The position numbers and the translations under genes are program-made. Of a stretch of DNA of 64,000 nucleotides, positions 44,690-56,507 are shown piece by piece (the stretch's first letter is position 1; the number at the start of each line of letters is the position of its first letter). The stretch is from NCBI GenBank assembly GCA_001600095.1, contig BCIX01000003.1, positions 62,001 to 126,000 of the forward strand, written 5' to 3'. The notes below the pieces were generated by a model that saw only the letters and a program-made list of their open reading frames with translations, ran no database searches and was not told where the DNA came from. The stretch is from Bullera alba (taxonomy: Eukaryota; Basidiomycota; Tremellomycetes; Tremellales; Bulleraceae).

Positions 44690-47553
44690 ATGCCATTGTT
44701 CAACGTGAATAGGGAGGGGTTCATACCCCCAACATCGACTTCTGCTCCGACAGGTCCAGACCCCAGCGATCAAGGTGAGCACCGTTTGTCCTCTCTTCCC
44801 GTATCGATCGGTTCGTGTCTTTCCTCAATTGATGCTAAGATCTGGCTCTAGCTCAAGGTGCCTCTATGGCAAATACTCCTGTACCGGGGCCTACCTCGAC
44901 CGCTGGTGCACCCCCTTCGCCAGCCCGCGCTGAGCCAACCCAGACTTCCCAGAGGTCAAATGTGATCCCGACCCCGCCTGGCGGTCATCCCACACCTAGT
45001 ATCCCCTCCGGAAGGGTTGACCGTGATCAGCCTATGATACCTAGGCAACTTCCAGCTCTGCGCGGATCCAGTACAAACAAGGCTTCATCGCTCAGTCGAA
45101 TCAACCCACCGACTTTCCCCGGGCAAACGGTTCGAGATGCATCGTCTCTGCCAAACCCCACGACTCGTGTTCAAGCATCAGAATCTCAGGATACGACAAA
45201 GCGACAGTCTCTCAGTCAGCTCGATAGGTCGCCCGGTTCATCCCATGGTAACGCGCTCACCGGCTCCGTGAGCAGAGAGGGCACGGTGGACAACCCCATC
45301 GAGGTGGATGAGGAGGGGACACCATCCCGCCAATACAGCGGCAGGGTTAGTCCGGCAGTGTCAATTGCAACCTGGGTTCCAGCACCACTCGACACCGACA
45401 ATGACATTCGGATCGACGGTATCGGTAACGGGAGGGAGAAGAGGAGGAAGGAAAGGGGCAAAGCCAAGGAGAAGGAGAATGGCGAGGACAAGGAGAATGG
45501 TGGAGAGAAGAGGAAGGAGGCACGAGACCCCGCCAACGAAGTACAACCCTTCTCCTTCCAACACAATCAGTCGGTTGGAGACGAGCCATTCTTCGGTTGC
45601 ATGAACTTCTTTGCACCGTCCGGCCCGGGGTCGAGCTCGGGGTCAAGCTCAAGCTCCAGCTTGAGCAAGAGCAAACCACCATCCACGGAGAAAGCCACAC
45701 CAATCGACACCTGGGAGAGGGCCAAAAAACTGTTCGATATCGACTACTCGGATGATCAGGACGACTTCGAGGTCTTGGATCCGAATTCGGACCTGGTCAA
45801 GTCGATCAAGTGGATGAGCATAAGCAAGAAGCCGGGCGATGAGGATGTTAGCGCGGAGCCCAAAGAGGAGCCAGAGGCCGAAGGTGAGTGTGTGTGATTG
45901 ACATAAGGCGAGTCGCTCATGACATCCACTATTCAGGTCAGGATGACGGAAGCGAGGTCGGACCGGATGATCGAGAGCAGGCCAACACCAGCAGTGCGAG
46001 CACTGTCTCCCTCAACTCATGGTTGAAGCGACCACCTGTCGACCACGAGACCTCAAGTCGGAAGAAGCCCCGCAGCTCGCCTAGCGATGGCTCCAGTTCC
46101 GACGGACCAAGACCTGAGGCGAATGAGAGTGAGGAGGAGGATGGGGAGGATGGTGCGGAAGGATGGGATATCCAGAGGCTCCAGGAGGCTGGAACTGGAT
46201 CCCAGATTTGCATCTTTGATTATCGCGGCTGGGGCGTCAAGTTCCGTGAGTCAAGGTCGAACGTTGAACGCTTCCTCCTCGCAGACTGAGCTGAACAATG
46301 TCTCGTAGGGCGGATCCCCAGAGATACCAAAGCCAAGTGGTACGCTGCTATCAATCACCAACGCTTTCTGGTGATGTTCTTCTGGGACGTCATCAACCCC
46401 ATAATGCGAAGTGCCGACCGCTCCGGACCCCCTCCGCAGCATGTTCGAGCCGCCATGCTCAAGGGGTTGAAGTACTTGCGTCAACCGTGGCTCAGTCTGC
46501 ATACCACGTTCGACGACCTGGCCATGGAGTTGATCACCAGGAGACGGAGCTGGTCGCCGGAGATGGCGGCGTATGTCAAGTCGATGCCCGATCTCCGTAC
46601 CGACCACATGGCCCTGGTGGAGCGATGCGATGCCTGCGAGTTGAAGTGGCACAGGGTCAAGTATTTGAAGGTCACGCTCTCAGGCCAGCAGTATGGAGTG
46701 CAAACGCTGGTGAGTCTCGGCCGAGCAGTGTGAGCTGGATGATCGACCTGGCGGGTGCCCGTTATCGAGCCCGGCCCATAGTCTCGGGGAATGGTGGATA
46801 CACTCAACGCATGGAATACCTCCTGAAGATCATCACTAACACTGTCCTCTAGGCTTCCTACGGCGATGGCATTCAGAAGACGATGACACTTGGTGAGCTC
46901 TCCTTACGTCTCGGGTAACACCACTGAACAACGCTCAGGATCTACCTGCTACGAGACGTTCACCGAGGCACACGCCATCTTTCACACGAGTAAGTCTATC
47001 CGTCCCTATGCTTCTGAGGACTGTGGTCTGCATACCCAACCGTGGTGACTCATGCTGACACTAGCTCAGTTCATAAGGTCTACCACGGATTCCGATCGAG
47101 CATGGAGGAGATTATCGACAATGCGGACATCAACTGGGAATTTTTCGTCGACAATGATGATGGCTACTTTGATATCGACGTCTTTGCTCACTATCTCGAT
47201 CACGCCTACCCTGAGATGAGGGACACTGTGAGTGGTATCCCCGTTCTTCTGACCCATCTGACTCATCTCCACACTGTTCTTCACGCTCTACTCACTCGAT
47301 CCTATCTCCATCGCAAACCACTGAACCATATACTCATCGCTTCTCCGTATATTGACCCGCATACCATCCTGACTGAACCGCCTCCCCGCCTGGCGTCCGG
47401 CTACTGACCCGTAGGCTGACCTCACTCTAGCTGATGCCCCAGATCGAGGCGTACATCAAAGCCATCCGCCGCCGAAGGATCGACCTGAATCCGAAGAATG
47501 TCAGGGAGGCCTTGATGGACAATTACGACTTTACCAACGTCGAGTCGCTGTGA
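44690..47553 (+). CDS. DUF4211-type nuclear protein
   Basis: Eight exons: 44690-44774, 44852-45883, 45937-46245, 46309-46709, 46853-46892, 46939-46989, 47070-47227, 47431-47553 (732 aa). The first ~400 residues are disordered, with Ser/Pro-rich, basic KRKE runs and an acidic NPIEVDEEG motif of SUMO-interacting type. A second acidic stretch (SEEEDGEDGAEG) precedes the conserved C-terminal part. That part has KWYAAINHQRFLVMFFWDVI, a CDAC pair, VTLSGQQYG and CYETFTEAHAIFHT, with WEFFVDNDDGYFD near the end. This pattern fits the fungal DUF4211 domain, found in large nuclear proteins; the function is unknown. Several of its exons are short (40 and 51 nt). It converges with UTP23. Confidence 0.68.
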
Positions 47554-48018
47554 CCTCCTAGGGGGGTCACTGGTGCACTCGGGGACGGTGAGGAAGACCG
47601 GATCGAGGTGTGGTGGAGATGGGTGAGGGAAAGACGTCAACAGGATTGTGAGGATCTACACCCACCATCAAGTGACAGGCATCAGCAACGGTGGAGAAGA
47701 GCGGCGGGGCTCGAGGTACGGTTGTGAAGAGAAGGGTGGTAGGAAGCACGGACGGGATAACATTCGTGCAGTCGGCGAAACTGGGAAGGTACACGGAAAG
47801 GCGAGCGATCTGGGTGCAACGCTGGATTAAGCGTCGGATGGAGAGATGTGCTGTGATTGTATCAGATCCGCCCAAGGGTTGATCTCCATGCCTGTGCGAT
47901 AGTGTAGTGTCTGCGGTGTACGTCATTATGTTCATGCATCTGCGGTAATCAGCCTCGGCCTCAAGGTACGACTCGTAGAGACTCACCTATAGTACAAACT
48001 CGAGCGGGTCCGCCCAAA
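47554..48018. other. Convergent intergenic region
   Basis: 465 bp between two 3' ends. Nothing recognised. Confidence 0.35.
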
Positions 48019-49315
48019 CTAATCGCTATCCCCATCGCCGCCAGCGGCCGCCTTGGCCTCGAAATCACGCTCAATCTCCTCAATAGCTTCAGCTACAACT
48101 CCCTTCTTCCTCCTCCTCTTGCGTTTCTTCCCGTCTGCCACAGCAGCCTCCGCTGCCACAACGGGCTCGTCCACTTGCCCATCAATCTCCTCCCCCTCAT
48201 CCCTGGCGCGCTTGCCATTGCCCTTTTCCACCGGGGCCTTCTTCTTCTTCATACTGAGGGGGTTTGGGCCCTTTACCCGATTTCTCCCGGCCAACGACTT
48301 GCCAGGTCCACTTGTCGAGGGCAGGGGCTCCGCGCCAATGACGTTGGAGCCGTCGACGACGTCGACGACCGGGTCGGTGGCGAGCAGCCGTTCTGCCTCG
48401 ATAGCATCCTTGTGTTTCAAGGTAGCGTGCGAAGGGGGCGATAGGACGAGTACGCCCCTGGGGTTGAAGTGGATGATGGGCAGGCCGGGGATGGCGGATA
48501 GTGAAAGACGAAGAACTTTGGCCTGAGTGGCAAGCACGTAGCGGTGTTTGTTGGTCGGTCCTAGAGAGAAAGAGTCAGCGCCTCGCTAGAGCGTTTACGC
48601 TATATTTGTGTCGAGGTTGACTAGTGGGAGAGATTATCCCGGCTGGGACCTTTGTAGCTGAGATATCTCCACTCGGTTGACTCGGCTGCTCCGCATCCCA
48701 CGCCCGGCCCAGCTCCAAACCCACCCACCCACCCCCCCCCCCCCCCACCCCCCGGCTAGAAGCCGACTCACCAATGACATCCTTCAAACACTCGTTCGGG
48801 TCGATCGCCGTGCGGTGATTGCATTTCCTCCTCTCGAATGATTTCGCAATTTCCGTCTCGTGCTGGTGTTCTTTTCCCAGGGCGTAGAGTGCTTGGACGC
48901 AGCATTGCGTGATCACTAGGGGGGGTCAGCGCTCGGTCGCCAACGAGCCTGAGTAGTACGGGCAGTCTATGTGCACTGCAAGCTCATTTGCGACTCGACA
49001 GGCTCAACTTGAGAAGCGATCACATCTTTGTCTCTTCCTTCCCCTACTTTCACCTGTTCTCCGCACTACAGATCACGGCACTCACTCGGCTTGATCTCGC
49101 CCTGGACACACGCCGCCAGCTGCTTCCACAGGTCAGACTCCCGATTCGTCGCTAGGATCACGTCGTTGGATACTAGACTTCGTCAGCGACATACTAAGGA
49201 TAGGGACCCCAGGGGCTCTCTACCCACCCAGGATCTGGAATGGCGTTCGGAAGCCAAAGGCAGAGGTGTATATCGCAATAGCCCGTTTGTAGACTTTGGC
49301 CCGTTTGTGTCGCAT
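48019..49315 (-). CDS. UTP23: U3 snoRNP-associated rRNA-processing protein UTP23
   Basis: Exons 49315-49228, 49172-49086, 48915-48772, 48560-48019 (286 aa; introns 55, 170, 211 nt). The N-terminus MRHKRAKVYKRAIAIYTSAF is diagnostic of the Utp23/Fcf1 PIN-domain family. GEIKPMITQCCVQALYALG follows, then the zinc-finger-like CNHRTAIDPNECL and HRYVLATQ. The C-terminal third is basic (GKRARDEG; KKRKRRRKKG), as in yeast. Utp23 binds the snR30/U17 and U3 snoRNPs in the small-subunit processome and is needed for early cleavage of pre-rRNA. In yeast the PIN catalytic acids are incomplete. The third intron has a long G-tract on the sense strand. It is divergent from the small gene at 49755. Confidence 0.93.
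48732..48746. repeat. Homopolymer C/G tract inside a UTP23 intron
   Basis: About 15 consecutive C on the plus strand, flanked by CCCA units on both sides (48721-48753). On the UTP23 sense strand this reads as five or more G-tracts with single-T loops. It is a likely spot for length variation and assembly error. Confidence 0.85.
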
Positions 49316-49754
49316 CCCGGCAGAGTCACTTTGGGGTTTCGGATTGCTGTGGTAAGTGGAGTGGCGGGTGAGGGAGGTGTGCGGGCGGACAAGTCTATGT
49401 GTATGAGCACGAGTAAAGATGTCAAGACAGCTACCACAGGCTACCATTGCTAGTGGTGAGCTTGGAGCTGCGATCAACTTTTGGTTTCCAGTCACGTGAT
49501 CCGCGTTCCGCCGGGAGAGCTTTGTATCCGCGCGTATCAACATTTGGCGGTCTCGCGTTCTCGCAATCTTGCAATCTCGACGCGTCCTGTTCGGCCTTTG
49601 CTCACCATAGTCCACCACGACTCCCAAGCATCACTAAACCCTACACCTCGCTTTGGAAGACGATCAGTGTGAAGACGGCTCCGATGGCGGATACTGTTTC
49701 CCCCCTCCTGCAAAGCGGCCAAGAAGAAACCGAACGAAACGATCAACTCCCATA
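49316..49754. other. Divergent promoter region (UTP23 / unknown gene)
   Basis: 439 bp between outward-reading starts. It includes an upstream ORF of 23 codons starting at 49684, whose stop overlaps the next ATG (TAATG at 49753-49757). Confidence 0.45.
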
Positions 49755-50462
49755 ATGAACGTTTTCGAATACGTACCCGTGCTGGCGGAAAAGCCATTCT
49801 GTCAGCGGAAACGCACACGAAGGACTCAAGATAGACTCAACACATTCTCTTCGTTAGATGAGGACGAAGTCGATCAATCGTCGATGCCAACGAAGAGACT
49901 CAAATCCAATGACGCACCACCACCTGATTCGAGGAAGACGAAGGTAGCCAAGGTCAAAGCTGGAATCAAGCCCAGCGTCAAGGATGGCAATGATGGAGAG
50001 CAGATTAAAGGACGACGTAGGGTTCTGTCACTCATCGACTCATCTGCAGCGGCTGTTGTGAGAGCGGCTGAGACGAGCTCGATACCTGAGTCAGGACCAT
50101 CCTCGCAGGACAATAGCCCGCCAATCGGACCTGCAGGTGAGTCTGATCTCTAGGCTTCACGACGAGTACGACTTTCACTCTTGACACATTGGTCTTCCAC
50201 CATAGGCCTGCACTCCGTTCTAACAACGGCCCCATCGACGGAAGCGCTCATCGCCAGCCAAGGAGATCTGACCCGGGTCTCGAACATGTTTCAGCAAGTG
50301 CGAAACGCCCTTTCCGACAACGGATACTGCGTGGAAATGGTGCTGTTGCTCGAGAAGCTATATGCCAACCAAGTCAATTTGAGGCAGTCGGATGCTAGGC
50401 TTGCAGCTGCGAGGGAGAGGAGTCTGGGACTTGAGCTGGAGCTAGCTTTGGCGCTACTGTAG
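49755..50462 (+). CDS. Small unknown protein, probably nuclear
   Basis: Exons 49755-50136 and 50206-50462 (212 aa; intron 69 nt). No family recognised. The N-terminal half is basic and disordered (CQRKRTRRTQDR, PTKRLKSND, KGRRRVLSL), with nuclear-localisation-like clusters. The second half is helical: a FQQVRNALSDNGYCVEMVL segment, then LLEKLYANQVNLRQSDARLA and a Leu/Glu-rich coiled-coil end (RSLGLELELALALL). The first in-frame ATG is 49755. The same frame is open further upstream to 49638 with protein-like sequence (a basic AKRPRRNRTKR stretch) but no ATG, so an upstream exon is conceivable. A 23-codon uORF overlaps the start. Confidence 0.55.
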
Positions 50463-50994
50463 ACGACTACGAGTGCGAGTACTCTACTTGAGTCGTTGCC
50501 GTTTCGGATGCCGCTGGACGGCCTGTGTACATATAATGCGGAGATGCCAGTTGATGATCACGAGAGGTGGTATACTGAGCACGAGGGACCAGCAGGAAGC
50601 TGCCTGATCACTGAGGTAGTCGAGTATGTCAATCAGTTCGAGTACCACCGCTCATGCGCTCAGGACCAGGACCAACAGTCCTGCAGCCTGCTAATAGGCC
50701 AGGATGAGTCCCAGCTCAACTTTGTAATGACCGGTTAGGGGGCTCCTTATCGCCTAGCGAGATATCGTAATGATGACTGGAAGCCAGGGTAAAGTTTTGT
50801 AATGAGCTTATTACCCTGCGGCAAGGTCCGCATTTGGACAATCCGATCACACCCAGCTTGAGGTCGGCGGTAAAAACCCAAACTGCCTTTCATACTGCCT
50901 GCCATCTGCTGCCCTCTGACAAGTGCTCATACCAACCATAGCTCACGGCTCACGGAGGCTCACTGCTCGCTCTGGACCCGACAACTCTCACTTG
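50463..50994 (+). other. Intergenic region upstream of the SUZ gene
   Basis: 532 bp. Nothing coding recognised. Confidence 0.35.
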
Positions 50995-52184
50995 ATGAGC
51001 CATGACCGGTCGATGAACATGCCTGCACAGGGCGACGAGGATGACTGGGAGACGGTGAGTGGTGGAGAGCGGTGGTTTCAACCCTTGTTTGTGTAGGATG
51101 GACAGATGGGTTACGATCAGACTGGGGTATCGATGAGTAGGGTCATTGCTGACCCTGTCAGGCGGATATCTCGTCGTTTGCACCTCAACCCTCTCGCCCA
51201 ACTGGACTCTCCGACGCTTTGGCCTCGAACTTTCTGAGACCGTCAGCACCGGCTTTCGTACCCACCCGACCTGGATCGGGGGTGCAACTCGCTCAGCCCG
51301 AGTCCGGGCAATTGGACGATGGCTCGAATATCAGGGGGCTGTATGAGCCGACGAAGGGATCCACTTTGAGAACAGGGGCTAGGTCGAGAGGCAACTCGTC
51401 TCGGACACACCAGTCGAGCTCAGCCGACGACGAGTGGTTCGGGGATAGGAGACCGGTTAGCAATCGACAGATATGGGATAGCGCGTGGGTAAAACAATAT
51501 CGAGGTATAGCTAACTCCCGCAGGAACAACGCGGCACCACCCGTCATCATCGCTCCATCACCACTACACCCCTCTCTTCAGAGTGTGCCCCCCGGGCCCG
51601 TCATGAAGATCCTGAGACGGGACCCCACCGATGGGTCTGGCAAACGACCCAATAGCGCCTCGCAAGTGGACAACAAGCCGAAAACGCTGGAGGAGCGGGA
51701 AGAAGAGTATCGTCTTGCTCGAGAGCGAATATTTGGGCCGAGCTCTGGAGAGTCTGGTCTGGTGGACGAGTTGGGGGATATGGCGGGGTTGAAGCTGGAT
51801 GACAGGTCGAAAAGTACCTCTGGGGGCGGTCACAAGCGGCAGCCAAAGAAGGCTGGGTCCAGTGGGAGAAATACGCCAATCTCGACCCAAGCTCCGACGA
51901 CAAAGACAATCTCGGTCGAGGACTTTGACAAGTTCAAATTGGTTCCTAGTCAAGTGAAGACTTCTCGCTCTCCCGCGCCAGCGACGGCTCCGACCAGTAA
52001 CGCGAGCGGAAGTACGGGATACAACAGGGCCTCATTGTCCACCCCGCCTGCGACCGCTAGGAATCCAGGCTCCAACTCGTCTGGCGCGGGCGTGCTCAGG
52101 CAGCCAAGAGGTCCTGGCGAAGGTGGATACGGAGGGTTTTCCGGCTTTGGAGCGGGTTCCACTGGTCAAGGATTCGGCCGATGA
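50995..52184 (+). CDS. SUZ/SUZ-C domain RNA-binding protein (SZRD1-like)
   Basis: Exons 50995-51054 and 51162-52184 (360 aa; intron 107 nt). Near the N-terminus EDDWET resembles the DWEE start of animal SZRD1. The SUZ domain, an RNA-binding motif, is seen as VMKILRRDPTDGS followed by TLEEREEEYRLARERIFG. At the very C-terminus VLRQPRGPGEGGYGGFSGFG matches the SUZ-C motif, where animal proteins have a similar RQPxGPDG.GF. The middle and C-terminal parts are Ser/Pro/Gly-rich and disordered. The start is the first of several in-frame ATGs (50995, 51013). A stretch at 51489-51523 has the look of a 35-nt intron but is read as coding. Likely role: mRNA binding or regulation in the cytoplasm (inferred). 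Confidence 0.82.
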
Positions 52185-52445
52185 GCGCTCGAGTCGGTGT
52201 TGTATCTGTAGGCGAGGGCGGGTTAGAGGTTGATGAATCAAGTTCAATTTGACGAGCAGTGTTGAGACACTGTCCAGGCTCCTCTTCAATTCTGGACTGA
52301 TGCATACTCGACGTCGCTATGTACAATACCCGCCGTACAAACTCTGCTGGGCGAATTCAGTGCCCGATTCGTACAACCAAACTCTGCAACTAATGCACGA
52401 TATCCTCTGCAGTCTCGTTAGCAACGCTCTGAACACGATTGAGTT

Positions 52446-54521
52446 TTACCCACCCCATCCCCTGCCCTTGGTCTCGGCGACCATCTCATCCGTCATTGCC
52501 TTCTTGGAAAAGTACCCGCTCTGGATCTTGGCGTCAATCTCGACTCTGCTATCCGCCGGGATGAGCTCTTCGGGGATTTCATATCGGTTCTGCGGGCGTC
52601 AGCAATAGCGAGCGAAACAAGAACCCACCTGAACGGTGATGCCGCTCTTGATGATCGCGTCGTACTTGAGGTTGCTCATGCTGATCAAGTTTGTAATGTG
52701 TTTGATGCCCAAAAAGTGCAGAATGTCCGGCATGAGCGCCTGATGTCGAGCGTCTTTGACTCCAGCGACCATGGCCGTGTTGTTAAAGTACTCGGCGGCA
52801 CTGTCCCCGCCTCGCTTTCGACGGTTGTAGACCATGTACTTGACCACCTCGCCCAGCGCTCTTCCTTCTTTCTAATGGGGGGTTAGCGCAGTATCAGGGA
52901 TAATTGGCTGACTTGCCTGGAAGTAGATGATGACTCCGACACCACCCCGTTGAGCACACTTGATAGCCTCGGAAATGCCAAAGATGAGGTATGGGCGACA
53001 GGTGCAAATGTCCGATCCGAACACGTCGGATCCAGAGCACGAGTCGTGCGGCCTGCATGTGATTTCGGTGTTTGGGTCCGACAGCTTGGCCGGGTCGCCC
53101 ATGATGTACACGGTCATTCCGCCAATGGGCGGGAGGAAGATTTTGATATCGGGTCGGGTGAGCAGTTCGGGGTACATTCCACCAGTGTCCTCGAACAGGG
53201 CTCTTCGGAGGGTGGATTCCTCGATTTCGAGGCGTTCGGCCACACCGGGGAGATACCATACGGGGTCGACGGCGGCCTTGAATGTGTTGACCTCGATGCC
53301 CTGGTCGACGCCGGGGAAGGCGGCGAGGTGGGGTGACTTGATGATAATCTCCCCGTCGACTGGGAATTCACCCTTGCGAGCGAGCTCGTCCAGCTCTTCG
53401 ATCTTGATGTGGGCTTTGGTCTGGGAGATGGTGGGGCGGACGTCGAGGCCTTCTGCGTATTCCTATCGTCAGCGGACAGTTGGATGAATTGGGCCCACCT
53501 TTTGCCAGATCTCCTGAGACATTGCTCCCCAGGGGTCAAACGAGACAATCTTCCAGTCCTTCTTGTTCCCCTCCTCGCCATTGCCGCTGCCGTCGCCAAA
53601 CCATCCTGGTTGAGGGGGGAGTGTGAACGGGGGCTGGGGTCAGCAGTGATTCTCCGAAGCAGACATACATGTGTGTTGGTGAGGTCTGGCCTCCAGTCCG
53701 GTCGGAGTTGACCCATGGCAATGCTGAGAGCCCTGTAGACAGAGTATGACCCGGCGTGCGCTCCGATCGAGTTTCGGATAGGCAAGTTGGATTTGATTCG
53801 GGAGCAGACGACAGGGCCTCGGTCCCTTCCAGTGGCTATAGGGTTAGCTGAGCAGTTGCAGGAGGGACTCACGACCTGCGCCCCAGTTGACTGGGATGGG
53901 GTGGATGCCAGCTTGTCCGGGATAGGCTACAGGGTCAGTACGATCCAGACGGTATAGACCTACTGGTGAGCACCACTCTGGATGGGTACAACCCTTCCTT
54001 CTTCTCTTTATCCTTGGGTGTCGCGCTGCTAGGCGGTGTCAAGGCTCCTGGGGCGCCTCCGCCGGCTTGAGCGCCTGCTAGGCTGAGATTGCCATATGGG
54101 GTGTTGCCTCCGCTCGGCGACGTGCTCGTGATCCCGTTGAGACCCGCCGACGCGTTCTGCAACGCCGTCATGGATCCCTGGCGGCCCAAGCGCAGCGCTT
54201 CGACTCCGCCGCCAGAGCGGGGTGAGCCCCACGACGAGCCAAATACGGGCGAGGCTGGTCCACAGGGGATATTGTCGAGGCCGGAGACGATGGGAGAGGG
54301 AGGGACGGACGAGTTGATGCCCCCGCCAGCGAGAGCATTGGGTCGAGAGGCGGTCAGGGCGGAGAGGGAGGATGTTTTGGGTGAGCCTTGGGAGAGTGCG
54401 TCCACCTGACGATGTCAGTGAGGCGGAGAAGAGCTGGACGTACCTTCTCGGACAGCTTGGCCTGGTTGTCGCCCAGCTTTTGCAGCAGCTGCAGGATCTG
54501 CTGTAGCTCTGGCGTCGACAT
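52446..54521 (-). CDS. URC1: URC1, GTP-cyclohydrolase-II-like uracil catabolism protein
   Basis: Eight exons: 54521-54444, 54405-53964, 53926-53873, 53835-53669, 53633-53499, 53462-52917, 52871-52629, 52589-52446 (602 aa; introns 35-45 nt). The N-terminal ~175 residues are Ser/Gly/Pro-rich and not part of the enzyme fold. The GTP-cyclohydrolase-II-like domain follows: a GPVVCSRIKSNLPIRNSIGAH region, then Zn-ligand cysteines C434, C445 and C447 in the DSCSGSDVFGSDICTC cluster, and YFQKEGRALGEVVKY. This is the Urc1 type, required for use of uracil as nitrogen source by the URC pathway rather than for riboflavin synthesis. The intron at 52916-52872 starts with GCAAGT (GC-AG). Divergent from eIF3h, 388 bp apart. 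Confidence 0.88.
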
Positions 54522-54909
54522 GGCGGTAGCGCGGGGTAATGCTTTATACTAGTTGGAACAGTACGTTAGCTAACCCTAGAGTATACCAACGAGGTGAGCG
54601 TTGTCAACATCACTCCGTCTCTCGTCGCTGCTTCTTATCTCGTCGCCGTCGCTAAGCTCGCCCTCGCCGGTCCGGTTGCATCGGGTCGGCGATCCCCGAC
54701 GCGCATAGCGGGTAGGTCTGGTGGCGGTTGGCGGATATAAGCGCTGTTATATCCGCCACATTGGGAATACACCCGTTGTATGGCACGGGATTATCTCATA
54801 ACGCCGACGCCTGGGCCAGGACTTTTTTGTTGAACGCCAGGCAGTGATGGCGTTGAAGACGATAGCGACGGGCTAACTTACACCAACACCAACTAATCAC
54901 CAAGGCAAG
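54522..54909. other. Divergent promoter region (URC1 / eIF3h)
   Basis: 388 bp between outward-reading starts. An inverted repeat of GCGGATATAA/TTATATCCGC type lies near 54730-54757. Confidence 0.45.
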
Positions 54910-56279
54910 ATGACATCCATGGCAGCTGCATTGGCGGCTTCGCTTCCAGCACCGGCGGCCGCTCGACCAACTCAGAGCATAAGCGCGGCGCCAAAGTCGA
55001 CACAGGTGCCACAAAGGATGGAGGGAGTGGTGGATGTGGAAGCGGCCAGAGAGGTGGAGAGCGTGCAGCTGAACTCGCTGGTGAGTAAGGGGTTTGAGCA
55101 GGGCGTGGATAGTGGGATGTTGGGACAAGAGGGGAGATGCTAGAGTGGTGGGATGAAGAAAGAGGATCGGCAAGCAGAGAAATGAGGATTGTAGAGGCAT
55201 CGGACAAGGGATTGCCTCCCGTACTAACCAACGCGCCAGGTCGTGCTCAAGATCCTCAAACACTCTACCGACACATTACCCCCTCCCAACCCGCAGACCT
55301 CGTTCCAGGCGGACCGAAACCCGCCACCCTATACCGAGCTCGGCTCGCATCCAGACGCCCTCGGCGTCCTGCTCGGCTTGGACCTGGACGGTGTGCTAGA
55401 AGTCGAGGACTCGTTTGCCCTCCCCGCCGGCGAGACGTCTCTAGGTGGTGAGCAACTAGTATTTGCTATCTCGCTGACCCGGTAGCCAACTCGTACTCTG
55501 CCAAACTCCTACAACACCTGCGCGAGGTCCAAACGCCAGATTCCCAAGTGGGAATCTACCTATCGACGCACAACGGAGGTTTCGCCACGCGCGTGGCCAT
55601 TGAACTGCTGGCGGCAGTGGAAAAAGTCACTGGAAGGGGTAAAGCCATTCTGGTCGTCCACGACATTTCCAGGTCGATCGGTGGGGATCTGAGCATAAAG
55701 GCGTATAGAATGTCCGAGGGAGCGAGAGAGGCTACGCGAAGGGGGAAATGGGATTCGTTGACGTTGAACGAGAACAAGGTGACTGCGGCGACATTACTAT
55801 CGACACTACCCGTGACCGTATCTTCGCCATCGCTCCTCAACGCCCTGCTATCGGCATTGACCACGCCCGCCGAGTCGTCATCGTCAAAGAGCTTTTCCTC
55901 TACGCTAGAATCCAACGTCATCCTCCCACCGACATTTGCACCGCTGCAAAACCCAACCGACACCTCCCTCCCGGCCTACCTCTCCTCGACGCTCGACTCG
56001 CTCTTGCTCCACAACCACGAGACGAACAATGTCGCCTTTTTGCAGAGACAGATTGCGAGGGAAAAGACAAAGCACGATTCTTTGGTAAGGGAAAGGGAGG
56101 AGGAGAATGTCAGGAGGAAGAAGGCGGGCATGGGCGAGCTGCCGCTGATAGGAGAGTTCAAGGGCGCGGCAAAGGATCCCAACAGGCTCGAGCTGGTGTG
56201 TCTTACCGGACAGGTGGATAGTTTGGCAAAGAACATGGGTGCAGAGGCCGCCAAGGGTTTGGTCAGGGCTTACCTCTAG
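54910..56279 (+). CDS. EIF3H: Translation initiation factor eIF3 subunit h
   Basis: Exons 54910-55080, 55240-55447, 55486-56279 (390 aa; introns 159 and 38 nt). The MPN-type fold is clear: VESVQLNSLVVLKILKHST at the start, GVLLGLDLDGVLEVEDSFAL, and VGIYLSTHNGGFATRVAIEL. The JAMM zinc motif is absent, as expected for this non-catalytic MPN protein. The middle has GKAILVVHDISRSIGGDLSI and LSIKAYRMSEG. The C-terminal half is helical (NNVAFLQRQIAREKTKHDSL), ending in SLAKNMGAEAAKGLV. eIF3h is part of the 40S-binding eIF3 complex and modulates initiation. It is missing from S. cerevisiae but common in other fungi. It converges with UTP4, with only ~230 bp between the 3' ends. Confidence 0.92.
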
Positions 56280-56507
56280 GCGGTAGTTTGTATTGACCGC
56301 AGGCAGATGCATGCGTACACAGGTTGCCAAGGTGCACCCTTATCGGGAATGGCTACTGACTCGCACATCTCCTGATCAAACGTGGAATTTCGCACCCGAG
56401 AGTGGAATGGCTCAGCCAAAGATCGCACGACTGTATGCATCGCTACTAGACGAGTCTGCGACTGATTACAACTCGCTACGCTCGTGACTCGCTACGCTCG
56501 TCACGCG

